Source: Silene noctiflora
Taxonomy: Eukaryota; Streptophyta; Magnoliopsida; Caryophyllales; Caryophyllaceae
Direction: 5' to 3'
Length of the DNA stretch: 21,244 nt
Assembly (NCBI GenBank): GCA_009801015.1
Contig: VHZZ01000053.1
Coordinates: 1-21,244 of the forward strand
The notes under the pieces: model-generated
Seen by the model: only the letters and a program-made list of their open reading frames with translations
What the model was told of the DNA's origin: nothing
Databases searched by the model: none
Shown here: positions 10,723 to 21,152 of the stretch, piece after piece
Layout: each line of letters begins with the position of its first letter
Numbering within the stretch: the stretch's first letter is position 1
Position numbers and translations under genes: made by a program

Positions 10723-10768
10723 AATAAAAATATTTGTTATAGGTTACTCAATCTTCTACTGTAATAAA
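10723..10768 (+). terminator. Candidate polyadenylation signals of the DUF630/632 gene
   Basis: AATAAA occurs at 10723-10728 and again at 10763-10768, 110-155 nt after the stop codon, in U-rich surroundings, as expected for a plant 3' end. The actual cleavage site is not determinable here. Beyond this, 10780-11290 is AT-rich and shows no gene I can support. Confidence 0.45.
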
Positions 10769-11291
10769 AAATAAAAAAAAAGTTGAATCATTTCTTTTCA
10801 GGGTAGGTTTTCAAATGTATGATATACTATTATACTGTATACCTGTATACAGATTACAGAGTTAAAGCACTTGTAACTAAATTAATTATTATACTAGTGT
10901 ACTTCAAACATAAGAACTTGTGAAATAAGGAGTATTTATTCAATTGGTATAAAATCGTTTTTCGTTTTTAAGTAATACGGAGTACCAAGTCTTTACAAAT
11001 TGGTGTCGTTTACAGTGAATTTTGTACATCCTCAGGGGTCACTGAACTGTCTGCCTTTATTTTGTCCCTACTTCTACTGTAAATACATATGTTCTATCTC
11101 AATGCAATCTATTGTATCATCTAATTGTAAACTGGAAAGACGGAGAAAAACTGAAGATGTGCAATTCGATCTTGCTTATCCGGCTATAGGCATAGTGTAA
11201 ATTGGAGTTGGAAGCATCAAGTCAACATTATGCATTAAGAATGAGAGCATAGCCCCAAGTAATATCAAACCTTGCCTTTTTAATTCAGGTG

Positions 11292-11315
11292 AAAAAAAAA
11301 AAAAAAAAAAAAAAA
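11292..11315. repeat. A24 homopolymer, with possible MITE remnant to 11475
   Basis: Twenty-four A residues run directly into CCCTCCGTTGCATAATAAT, and GGTAAAGGGAGTA follows near 11461-11473. The latter two could be eroded Stowaway ends, but the pairing is poor. The A tract could also be a retroposon tail. Neither is certain. Confidence 0.4.
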
Positions 11316-11639
11316 TCCCTCCGTTGCATAATAATATTCTTACTTGACTTTACCTGTCAAAGTTTAGAAAAAGTGTTGTGTTTGTGTACATAAATGAGAG
11401 GGACAAATTAGGAATTCCTGTATATAATATAGCAACATGTGTTTATGAAATAGTACTCTCGGTAAAGGGAGTACGGATCCTTTACATTTCCTCAAAAGAA
11501 ATGGAGGTTAGATTAAATTTTATCGTATTGGAAAAACAACATTTTATTTTTGGTGAAATGTAAAATTTTATCGTATTAATAAATGATCAAAGTAAAGTAC
11601 ATCACCACACTGCCATAGTAGAGGTCAGATTAAAACACA

Positions 11640-12300
11640 ATTCAACCTATTCAAAGTTCAAAGCCACAACATCCTAATTATGATATTCACACGCCAAATT
11701 CTCCTTTGGACACGCACTTGCACATCGTTCCGAACCATCTATAATAACACTTCTGGGATGCATCATAGATTCATAGCCAGTTCCTCTCTACTCTTGTTCC
11801 TAGCTTGCCATATATGGTAAATGAGAGCCATGATTGCAGCAACAACAATTTGCTTCTTCATCAGAGATTTTCACTTGAACTAAATTGCACCAGTCCATTA
11901 TACTCCGGTACGGGAACAATAATCCCAGCCAGTCTCCCAAATAACCCAAGCACATCCTACTGAAAACACATTCAAAAAACAGGTGGTTGTGAGTTTCAGG
12001 CAGCCCACAACACGTCACGTTGTCCATCAGTTAATAACTCCAAAATGCAACTGTCTATCCTTAGCCAACAATCTGTTTTGCACAAACAGCCACCCTATCA
12101 CAGAGTGCTTAAGGACATTCCCTCTGTTCCACAGGATAAGATACCAAATCTGCTTCCTCTGAGTACGAATCAGCCACTGGTAACCCTCCTTAGTAGTACA
12201 AGTCCCATTATTGAGAACCCCATAGGCCCATACACTCTGAATGTAACCATTCTTCGTAGTCTCCTTGACATTCAAAATGTCATACTTTGTAACCGGTAGT
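11640..12300 (-). mobile_element. LINE (non-LTR retrotransposon) 3' relic with zf-RVT domain
   Basis: Minus-strand reading gives a recognisable reverse-transcriptase zinc-binding (zf-RVT) region in two frames: EGYQWL, ILWNRGNVLKHSVIGWLF, NRLLAKDRQLHFGV (about 12275-12027), then TCCGLPETHNHLFFEC (about 12022-11960). Further frame changes continue into MALIYHIWQARNKSREE near 11830-11775. The order matches the C-terminus of plant LINE ORF2 proteins. At least two frameshifts and several stops show it is dead. The 5' part (endonuclease, RT core) is absent. It lies directly downstream of, and in the same orientation as, the LRR gene. No poly(A) tail or target duplication is evident. Confidence 0.8.
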
Positions 12301-12344
12301 TATTTTTGAAAAAAGTTATTAGGGTATGTATTTGAAAAAAGGTG

Positions 12345-12527
12345 TATATAAAAGGTAGTTTCTATCAATTTTTCCCAACAAAGACAACATTTCTGAGTGA
12401 TGGTACAATAAATTTATCATTAACATACCTCTCTCCACTCAGGCTCATTCTCAACTACACAATTGCAGCAAATGTACTTCTCACAAGTCTCACTAAGTGC
12501 TGAATCGGTTCCAAATGAAGAGCAATA
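12345..12527 (-). pseudogene. Out-of-frame relic of the LRR gene's further C-terminus
   Basis: Just past the stop at 12532-12534, minus-strand 12527-12429 reads 33 stop-free codons (YCSSFGTDSALSETCEKY then ICCNCVVENEPEWRE) in a frame shifted from exon 5. They end at a GTATGT donor-like site. From memory this resembles the segment that follows exon 5 in longer plant relatives. A second patch (EMLSLLGKIDRNYLLY, about 12393-12345) resembles the next conserved block but is in yet another frame and only 36 nt away, too close for a normal plant intron. The adjacent codon before the first patch is TAG. I infer a decayed continuation of the gene. Confidence 0.5.
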
Positions 12528-12531
12528 CTAG

Positions 12532-15500
12532 TCAATCATCAGCCTCTGAAACTGGATGGCTCCCCTGTGGTTGGTCTCCTGTAGGCTCAGTATGCACTGA
12601 TGGTGTATTTACCTCTCGATTACCTCCGATGACATCCATACCTTTCGCTGTATCTCCTAACAGTGAAACAGCTCTCTTTTTGGCTTTCCTTTTAGCGCTT
12701 CTCTTCTCATAATGTTCAGAAGGTTGGTTGAAAGTGACAACATTGTCATAGTCATCAACATGAGGTACACCATCATGTGCTCGCTCTGAAGAATCTTCTC
12801 TTCTGTCAAGCTCATCAATGGATTTCTGAGCATATGAATCTGGTGAGCCCAATGCTTCAACACCCCTCTCATCGACGGAATGTCTAGAGGCAGCATTTGC
12901 TACTAAGACAGGCAGGTTTTTCGAGTTTATATCTATGTCTTCATCACAACTAGTATCACTATCAGAAGATGCAAGAGAAAGGGACTCGGCAGACAACTGT
13001 AGAATTTCCTCCTCCAGGTAATGGCGGCGATAGAGAATATCTTCACGATAGTGTGGAGGCGATTTACCCCTAGAGAGTGACCTCATGTCCCGAACAGGCG
13101 TACCACCAAAACTCGCAGTACGTCCTTCTAGATTTGTCCTAGAAGTATCATCAGAACCACGCCATCTATGAGCATGACTAGGATATGAACCAGTAAAAGA
13201 GGTACTTGATTCAAGAAAGTTCATATTCTTATCAACCTCTGAACCAGTGCCTGAATCTGATACACACTCGGAGTATCTCGAACTCTCTCCGGCATGCATG
13301 CCGTTTCTTGCAATGGTCAAATTGCTTCTGCCAAAAGATAAGACGTCCGGAATATGCCTACATTCATCAACCATGCTTTCAGATCCTTGATCTGTCCAAC
13401 CCGTAAAATCCTCCAGCCATAACTTTGAACGCTCTTTCTTCATACGCTCAATTCGATTTATCAGACTACTTATTTCACCTTCACTATCAGAAAGGGCTTT
13501 CTCACCCCCATCTTGACTCTCATTTTCACAGGACAATGACTCTTGATCAAAAGACATATTGCCTCCATACTCTTCATTTTCTATACATGCTAGGCGAGAA
13601 AGTTTCTTCTGCAAATGTGATCACAGAAGACAGGCTATCAGTTTCAACAAAGGCTACAGCCTACGAAGCAAGGGCAATGTGGCATTTCTCGCTCAGACAT
13701 ACAACAAACTCTTAACAAAACTATTTTGCAATTATATAGTATGAACAAATCTCTTACCCGTTTTCCACTAATAAATCCCTCCCTCTCACCGCCTTCACTA
13801 GCAGGAGAGTAAAATCCATAGCTAGCAGGTTTTCTTTGCCTTCTGGCTATAATTATCTGCCGCTTCCAAAACTCTCTTGTACTCAGTTCTTTGTCATCCA
13901 ATGTCACCTTAAGACAGAAAATAATAGCAAATATCAAAATACAGGATCGCATTTCATCAGAATACAGGATACAAAAAGCTCCGGGGGGTATTACATACTC
14001 CCTCCATCTTTTCCATGTAGTCCCATTTGCCATTTTATGGGAGGGGCAAATTGAAAATTAGGGGTAACTGAAAAAAGTGGAAGAGGTATTTCTAGCACAA
14101 TCTGTCGGACAAGCCCATGTCGCCTGTATATTGAAGGTGCACATTTGAAAGTAGGCCCTCTATAAACATATCAAATTAGTTGTTTTTTGGCAAATGAATA
14201 TAAGATTCCAAAAGTTTTAGCTACACAGCTTGCTTTTGGATCTAACAAAAGCATCACCACAAAGGGAATCTAAACCCTAAACTTACGGCAAACTAAAAAG
14301 CAAAATGCAGACCTTATATGGGGATGGAGGGAATACAACATCATTTAGGATATCAGATATTGACAAACTATTTCTCTATATAAACAATGAAATTGAAACA
14401 AAACTTATGGAGAGCCGGTCGTGAATCTAGGCAGTCTAGTCAACATTAGCGGAAAAAAAAATAAGATAGAAAATAAATAAACAAAAAGCTACAAAATTCT
14501 CAATTTAATAATGGAGGCACTTTCAACTAGGCAGAGTAAATACAAAGCGTAAAACCAGAGCTCACTTGATGAGGATGTGCGAAATAGCTGAAAACCTGTG
14601 GCCGATACCATCGAGCACAACAAAGAGGATTTCCTTCAAGCCAAAAATTCTTTAAAACTGGTAGGCTGGAAAGGACCTCTAACTCCATAAAGTTGGAGAT
14701 GATGTTGTAAGAAACATCAAGCCCTTCAATTGTTCTCAAAGTCTCGATCCCTTTCAAGGAAGTCAGTGCATTGCTTCTCAAAACAAGTTTAGTTATATGA
14801 CATTTGACCTGCATAATTAAAGAAAATAAAAACAATCACACACCGTCTCCAAGAATTGTGTGCTTTTAACCAAAGAATTGCTCAACTTGTCATATAAATG
14901 CCAGTTCTTCACTGAACTCCAGCTACACTAATGATACATTTCAAATGCTCTCCCCAGGACGAGAAACAGGGATGAAAATAAAAGACAGTACAGCTAGAAT
15001 TAACAGCAATCTAAATCAAAGAAAAACCTCCACCACTCCCAATATATATTCCTAAATATGAGAAACCACATAGCTCCAAAAGTGAGAAGTTAATCTATTA
15101 TATGTTGCGCTTATATATACTTTTACTCCCCCTAATTTCCCAGATTTCATTGCTAATTATGCTCTTTCGAGCGATTTTCGGAAATAAGCACTATTGCCCT
15201 AGTTGTTTTAATGAGTGAGTGATGTAGGAAATCATCACTTTGGGAATGTTGAAAAATGACGCTTAATTGTGTAGATTAACTTCTGTAAGCTTATCTTAAT
15301 GTTATTATTTTATATGTTAAATGCCATTAAGCTAAGGAGGATTTTTACGAGAGCATATATTACTACCAGCAAACAGAATTAATCCCTCCCATGAACCTCC
15401 ACCCACCAACATTTGACTAGCAACTCGTACTCCCCCTCCAACAATCTGCCACCAAGCCAATCATTCACCACCTTTCCCCACCTAACAAAGGCGACTCCAC

Positions 15501-18447
15501 CATTTGACTATCAAACTCTCCCAGATCTGAAAAACATCTACCACTTCCAATCCTCCACATCTCCTTCAGGTAGCGGCCCCTAACCCACCTTCACCACCAC
15601 CCAACCCAGTGAAACCACATCCGCCGAAAATCCAAAATTAAACATCTGGAAGGAGGTTGCGGTGGTGTAAAGAGCGCATGTGGAGGTGAGGCAAGGAGGT
15701 GTGAAGTTACGCGAGTATACGGAGGTCGAGATGGTGGTAGAGCGTGGTGTTGACTGGTGATTTGTTCCAAAATGAGTAGAGGAGGTGTGGTGGTGGGAGG
15801 AGCAAGGTGTTGGCTGGTGGTGTGAATAATTTAAAGGGTACAAGAGAAATTGTGTTGCTTAATGGCCCCTCTACCCTGCATGTTTTGCCCTCCTAAGAAA
15901 TTTTCCAAAAACAACGCATACAACCTATTGGAACAGAGGAAGTAGTACATAAGTTATAACCTAAAAAAAATATGAAACATTACATGGCCTAAAGGCCCAA
16001 ATCAATGGCGTACGTGGGCTTCAAATCCACATTTAATTTGAACAGGCAAATTTTTGGTGTTGCAAAATCTCTCATCAAGGGTCTGAAAACAATCTACTCG
16101 TACAGAGGCGTCACATTCACTTGTCCAAGAGCTCAGTTGCCATAGAATCTTCATAAAACCCTGACAACTATGATACGTACCTCTCTAAACAATGAAACTG
16201 ATCCAAGTTGATTGAATCCCAGATCCAGGTGTGACAATTTCGTGCACTTCCGTAGATTATCTACTTTTGCCAACTTGTTTCGGCTAAGATCAAGCGTTTC
16301 AACAACTGGAAGAAGCTGTAGTGATTCATCCATTAGAATCAACCCATTACATGCACATGATACAAATGAAAGCCGGGTCCATTGTGGAGACTCTTTTATG
16401 TCTGCAATTCTACTAGCAAAAACATGGCGTAGAGCATCCTGTTATTCAACATAGCATAGACATCACTGATCAGGTGATGAATTCATAATGTCCAGAGGAG
16501 TATCAGAATCTCCTCAATCTTACAAACAATGAATGCTACAACGAGGGATGGAGGAAATATGAGCTAAAATATTCACTTAGAAGATGCAACTAGTAAGACA
16601 GATTTCATAAAAAAGGCATTGGTAACTGAGAGAATTATGTAAAAAAAATGGAGAGCTACTCTAAGACGAAAATAAATTATACTCCATCGGTCTCATATTA
16701 TATTCTTTGTGAGGAATATTTTAATCAAAGGTAAACAAATGATTGGGACAAAGGGAGTATATATAATACTGTAACAGCAAAATTTTCATGACGCCGTGCA
16801 GATTATTTAGGAAAGGTAAACAGATCACTCTTTCAGGATCCTTTCATGCTAGGGTGTATATATTGCTGCTACTAAACAGTATAAAAGAACCCACTGACTA
16901 CAAGAAAACAATCTGTCCATAAAGATATTTATGTAGAGATAAATTTGACCCAATCACTCTACTCGGCTGTGCGTAAAGAGGAGCATTGTAAATCAAAGAA
17001 CTAAAAAGAGTTTCAGGACAAAAAAAATGGAAGAGTGCATTACATACTCATGCATCCAGTGAAAATACCCAGCTGAATTGACTATGTAACATGCTAAATG
17101 GTCAGTGTTTATTTCAATTATGTTGTCTAGAAGGATTATGGGTGTGTGTTGGGCCTTGGGGGAGGATCAAGGCTATCATACATCGAACAAAAATATCATC
17201 AACAATTCATATGGCCTAATAGGACTATAGGAGATTTTGAGGATCATTCGAAGTCTTCACTTCAACTTGTATATAATCGTAGAAGAGATAAATTTGCAAT
17301 GAAGGCCAGAAAAAGTATCTAGTTGAGATACCAGCATGCAGAGAAAGCTTTTAAGCCATAGGGGAGTGACTAGAATGATAATGATTCAAAGGACAACATC
17401 GTTTCTACAAGCTCTCTGATAGATTGTATGTTACAACATCTGCCTAACATCTAAGATCTCTAAACGTTCTTCCGTACAAAGTTTTACAGATGATGGGAAT
17501 CCTTTCTTACTAATGCTCGACTATAACTTCTTTAACCCAAAGTACTGAAACTATTCAATCCAACACTTGTGCTAATTACCCTCATAAAATCCACAAGACC
17601 CAAATTTCATTTACTGCCAATAACTAACTTAACACTATACCTATTTCCCACGACTGAACAATCCCCTGGCTTAGTTGGTAAAGTCGTGTGAGGTGATGCT
17701 CACAACCTAGGTTCACATCCCGTCAGCATCAAAAACGCCCTAGTGGCTCCCTTTACACCAAAAAAAAACGACTGAACAAGGAAGACATCAACTTTCTACA
17801 AAACACTGCCCAATTCCTCGTCGCCCTTCAGCTTAACCACCTGACACTTTATTTATTGTGATTATCTTGTTTCTTCTTCTTTCAAGGTCAATTACTCTGT
17901 TAATAATTACCTCCATTTCAAACGGATATAGAAACGATAAATACTTAATCACATAATGATAACTATATAAAAAAGAAAGCAAAAGGGCAAGAAGATGGAT
18001 ACGTACAGTGGAATTATGACAAATAAGTTTCTCCAAAGTATGTCTCAAGTCAAGCAAACCCTTAGCGGCGGAGGTAGAGAGATCACAACCACGAAGCTCC
18101 AAAACCTTCAACCGCCCAAACGGGAGCAAAGACACAGGAGTAGGGTCTCGTATCGGCGTAGGCAAAATAGACACGATTTTAAGCATAGTAAGACGGCAAA
18201 GAATCCTCCGAAGCTGCTCAAGCGCTCTATGATCGCCGAGATCGGAGACGTAAGCGCGAAGATAGTCGACAGGAGCACCTGATATCAAACTTTCAAGCTC
18301 ATGCAATGCTTCTAGCCTTGATTGTACATAGTGTAATCCGACAGCGTTGAGTTTAAGTGTAATTGTTCCTTCGATTAATCCGCTGTTGTTCTTTTCCGCG
18401 AATTTTACCAGAGATTCCAGGTATCTGTCGCCAGTTACGATCTCCAT
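12532..18447 (-). CDS. LRR protein, STK11IP/LIP1-like, apparently C-terminally truncated
   Basis: Five minus-strand exons join in phase 0 at every junction: 18447-18007, 16438-16181, 14808-14566, 13907-13758 and 13608-12532, giving 722 residues. All sites are GT-AG. Residues 1-110 form a conserved N-terminal region (ESLISGAPVDYLRAYVSDLG). About 115-310 are SDS22-like leucine-rich repeats (LKVLELRGCDLS, VETLDLSRNKLAKV, LSHLDLGFNQL, ITKLVLRSNALTSL, IEGLDVSYNIIS), capped by FWLEGNPLCCARWYRPQVF. About 320-364 carry DDKELSTREFWKRQIIIARR. Exon 5 is Ser/acid-rich, holding a LWLEDFTGW motif and a basic KRSAKRKAKKR cluster that could be a nuclear signal. Relatives include animal STK11IP (LIP1); plant ones are often called 'outer arm dynein light chain 1', though this is not a dynein subunit. 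As I recall plant members are longer, about 1,000 residues. Function in plants is unknown to me. Confidence 0.85.
13998..14333. mobile_element. Possible Stowaway-like element in intron 3
   Basis: CTCCCTCCATCTTTTCC at the left and GGGGATGGAGGGAA at the right are inverted over about 12 bases, with TA at 13996-13997 and 14334-14335. At 336 bp it is at the long end for Stowaway and the inner arms do not pair clearly. It may be a composite or two half elements. It lies within the intron between exons 3 and 4 of the LRR gene. Confidence 0.45.
15380..15850. repeat. Strand-asymmetric CCACC / GGTGG block in intron 2
   Basis: The plus strand is rich in CCACC and CTCC from about 15390 to 15620, then switches to GGTGG and GAGG from about 15650 to 15830, so the halves are crudely complementary. 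I could not align them as clean inverted repeats. It is bounded by AT-rich intron sequence of the LRR gene. A His/Ser/Thr-rich minus-strand ORF here is a composition artefact. Confidence 0.35.
16682..16757. mobile_element. Short Stowaway MITE in intron 1 of the LRR gene
   Basis: This 76-bp element starts CTCCATCGGTCTCATATTAT and ends ATTGGGACAAAGGGAG, flanked by TA at 16680-16681 and 16758-16759. The termini pair with several mismatches (CATCGGTCTCAT against ATTGGGACAAAG). It is non-coding, with a size and ends typical of an aged Stowaway copy. Confidence 0.75.
17662..17767 (+). mobile_element. tRNA-derived SINE with a 12-bp target-site duplication
   Basis: A Pol III box A (TGGCTTAGTTGG, 17667-17678, a full match to the consensus) is followed 31 nt later by a box B (GGTTCACATCC, 17710-17720, one mismatch to GWTCRANNC). 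The body ends in an A tract (about 17760-17768). Both sides carry ACGACTGAACAA (17650-17661 and 17768-17779), a perfect 12-bp duplication. At about 106 bp it is a short SINE that needs a partner LINE for movement. It lies antisense in intron 1 of the LRR gene. The intact duplication suggests a fairly recent insertion. It is not a functional tRNA gene: no acceptor stem closes. Confidence 0.88.
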
Positions 18448-18485
18448 TTTTGGGATAATTGCCTCAAAAATACAACTGCATCATC

Positions 18486-18512
18486 AAATTAGGGTTTCAG
18501 AATATTTCATTT
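18486..18512 (-). promoter_or_regulatory. Telo-box and short uORF upstream of the LRR gene
   Basis: Minus-strand 18499-18491 reads AAACCCTAA, the plant telo-box found near transcription starts of many growth-linked genes, 44 nt upstream of the ATG. The same stretch holds an ATG at 18512 opening an 8-codon frame that ends in TGA at 18486, followed by overlapping ATGs at 18485-18480. Whether these are in the mRNA depends on the unknown transcription start and on a possible leader acceptor (GATGCAG at about 18476). Confidence 0.4.
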
Positions 18513-18847
18513 TGGGGAAGAAGAACAGGCTGATTAACAGCGTGCGTTGGACCAATTATTCTAATTCACGAACAAATGGCAATCATATTCAGTTACAATG
18601 ATATGTAAATTAACAGATAAATGTAAATGGAGAGGAAAAAACAACTGTAAGCTGCGACAAATACAAATACAACCATGTCTCGACCAATTGTATAGTTTTT
18701 GAGTATTATAATGTTACGGTTGGAGTACGAATCCCATAAACCAACTCTTGTTCTTCATGTAAGTTGCATTTTAGGACTTGATTGGATTGACGGTAAAACG
18801 GGAAAAATGAATACTAATAAGGGAGTGATATGTAAGGTGCATTTTCC

Positions 18848-19065
18848 ATGTTTGGTACGAGGGTAATTATGAAGGGGTAATACATTACCCACCCTCCCCC
18901 TAGTTAATGATTATGGGAGTAAAACATCTCATCAGTAATCATTACTCTTATATGTCAAATCTATCATCAGGGAACTAATTACCCAAGTAAGTAACTTTCC
19001 TAGTAATTATCACCCGATTATATTTTACCCCCTAATTATTCCATGAATTCCAGACAAGCCCTTAG
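18848..19065. mobile_element. Possible hAT-like non-autonomous element
   Basis: The left part (CATGTTTGGTACGAGGGTAA, then ATGAAGGGGTAAT) and the right part (TTTTACCCCCTAATTATTCC, then CCAGACAAGCCCTTAG) are imperfect inverted versions of one another around an AT-rich centre full of GTAATTA/TAATTAC. I recognise this as a common plant MITE pattern. The boundaries and the target duplication are not clear. Confidence 0.4.
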
Positions 19066-19685
19066 GGTTAAAAAACTGTCAGGTATAGTGCATTCTGAAT
19101 ATGTTAGTCTTGTGGTTACAAAAGAGGTATAGCCGTATGTGGACAATATGTCATACGTTTGACTCATTTGACCAAAAAAAACTACCAACAATTGTGGGTG
19201 ATTTTTTTTCCTAAGTTTTTTCTCATCACTACTTTTAATGTGAGGTTGACACTCGTGCGTTGTGATTGTCGTTTTTATAAGTACTCCCTCCATAATTTAT
19301 TATATGACATTGTAGCTTTTTTTGTTTTTCTACATAACGTTGTAGCCTTCCGTTATAAAACTTTCCAATTCACAATGTTTGGTTAGATAAAATCTCTCAT
19401 TGTGACTTGTAGAATGAATGAAATGAGAGGCAAGGGTAAGCAATGCACCGTTTCTCATGTACATGTGCACACAAAGGGTATAAATAAATATAAAAATAGT
19501 AAAATAAATGCAAGTCTTAATTCAAAATTGTCTGTGTCTTAGGATGCCGGGACACGTGTTGCTGTTCACATTTTTACTAGACTTGGCTTTGTTATATCTA
19601 AGGGAATGAGAGCTCAGTATCTCGACTCCCCACTAACCTCTTGTAAAATTGTTTTTGATCTCAATAAGGTTGCATTTTTATGATA

Positions 19686-19712
19686 AAATAATAATAATAA
19701 TAATAAATAAAT
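19686..19712. repeat. AAT/AAAT microsatellite
   Basis: Six AAT units are followed by AAAT units just before the reverse-transcriptase relic. 19070-19685 shows no gene; a lone Stowaway-like left end (CTCCCTCCATAATTTATTA) sits at 19284 without a matching right end. Confidence 0.85.
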
Positions 19713-19730
19713 AAGAGAGAGACTATTCTG

Positions 19731-20119
19731 CATGCCTTGAATCGGTTTGTTGAGGATGCGGTAATGACGCGGGCTTTTCCATGCTGTTGGTCGACTTCCA
19801 TAATGCTTTTAACTTGGTTGACCATTAGACCATGTTACAGGAAGTTCGTCGTCATTGCCCTGTTCTTTCCCGATGGGTGGAGTTTTGTTACTCTGGTCCT
19901 ACCCGACTTTATTATGGGGAGCACAACTTAAGGTCGTGCTAGGGAGTCCAACAGGGTGATCCCTTGGGTCCTCTACTTTTTGCTTTAGTGTTACATTCTT
20001 TGGTGTGTAAGATCTGAGACTCTTTTGACTTGAGTTTGTGGGCTTGGTACTTGGATGATAGCACTATTGTTACGTTGGTGATACCTTGGTTGTGGAGAAG
20101 GTTTTAGAGTTAATTATGG
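19731..20119 (+). pseudogene. Reverse-transcriptase relic (non-LTR type)
   Basis: One plus-strand frame from 19781 reads MLLVDFHNAFNLVD, then TMLQEVRRHCPVLSRWVEF, then GVQQGDPLGPLLFALVLHSL and DLSLWAWYLDDSTIV. This holds RT motifs for the palm core, QQGDPLGPLLF and the catalytic DD in YLDD. Three in-frame stops (after LVDH, before GVQQG, after CKI) and frameshifts at about 19765 and 20085 show it cannot be active. LHALNRFVED before and GDTLVVEKVLELIMG after lie in neighbouring frames. Neither the endonuclease nor the C-terminal part is seen. It is separate from the LINE relic at 11640-12300, which has the opposite orientation. Confidence 0.8.
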
Positions 20120-21150
20120 GTCACCAACAATGATAAAAAATGGAAGCTTGAATTGATTAAAAAGGAAATTTCTTCAATCTTTTTAACAACCCAACAATTA
20201 TTAAGTAGGAAAGACTAATTAAGGAAAGATCAAGGCTAAATAAGGAAAGACTAAAGAGTAATTAAGCAAAATTAACACTAATCAACGGAATTTTTCGACA
20301 GGGTTTCATGTCTAACTTATCCTTGAAACATCTATTTATAGTGTTTGCAATAATTAGGGTAAGACAAAGGGAGCTTGAAAACACGGAGTCAAGGTCTTCA
20401 GTCGGCCGCCGGTCCTCCAACCGACACAAAATCGTCTAGAACTTTTGGTGGAAAATACCAATGGGGATTCCCAGCCAGGCGGCAGACAGCCCGTCAACCG
20501 TCTGGGAGCCTTATTTAGCCTCTTCATTTTCTTCACAACTAGCAAATCTCGACCCCTCAATCATAGCTTCACATTTTCTTGCCCACTTGACTCGATTCCC
20601 TGAGAAGTATAGGAGAAAAGGAAGTAGAATCGAGCAAGGACAAAATGGCGGGCAAAACGGCATTATAAGCAGATGATAGGGGCAAAATGCATGTAGGAGA
20701 GGGCAAAAACGCAACAAAAGTGGGATATATCAAAAGCACAGTTTCCTAGTCAAATAGACCAATAAGAGCGAAATAAAACACCGGATGTTATACCTTAATT
20801 TTAGTTCTAGTTCAATTAGCCACTTTGATATGTTTATGCTATTTCAAGTCGGGTACATATCGAATTGGGTAAATATGAGCTCATGTGAAATTTCGGATCA
20901 TAATTTTCATGAGTTAACTTAGGTGTCAAAAAATTGACTTATCATTCATTATATTTTTCGATTCGAATTTATGATATATCTTCTAAAGTTGATAGTATTT
21001 TTATAAGAAAAAATAATTTTAACTTAGATCAATTGGTTCACTACTTCACTTATGAGTTATGAACAATGAAAATGTATTCAAGTACGACTATGAGTATCTC
21101 TCAAGTATTTTGAAGAGTTTTTTTGTCAAAAACTACCTTATATTTAGGGG
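20120..21150. other. Intergenic stretch without recognised genes
   Basis: The sequence is mostly AT-rich. An unusual GC-rich patch at about 20395-20520 (with GTCGGCCGCCGGTCC and CAGGCGGCAGACAGCCCG) and recurring GGGCAAAA motifs near 20640-20710 may be pieces of an unrecognised repeat. Both strands give only short frames of 65-70 codons with no family resemblance. Confidence 0.5.
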
Positions 21151-21152
21151 TA

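Noticed and set aside
11000..11200. 66-codon plus-strand ORF downstream of the DUF630/632 gene
   Set aside because: It lacks an ATG start, has no recognised domain and lies in AT-rich intergenic sequence with no splice or promoter context.
13644..14033. 129-codon minus-strand ORF
   Set aside because: It is exon 4 of the LRR gene (13758-13907) read through into flanking introns; the splice sites explain it better.
15580..15843. His/Ser/Thr-rich minus-strand ORF
   Set aside because: It follows from the GGTGG-rich composition of an LRR-gene intron.
15124..15946. An 820-bp element between TACTCCCC and GAAGTAGTA
   Set aside because: The ends pair over too few bases and the inner arms could not be aligned.
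17662..17740. A tRNA gene
   Set aside because: Box A and box B are present but no acceptor stem or anticodon arm folds properly, and a target-site duplication plus an A tail show it is a SINE.
19284..19440. A complete Stowaway element
   Set aside because: Only the left CTCCCTCC end is present; no matching GGGAG-TA right end was found within 450 bases.
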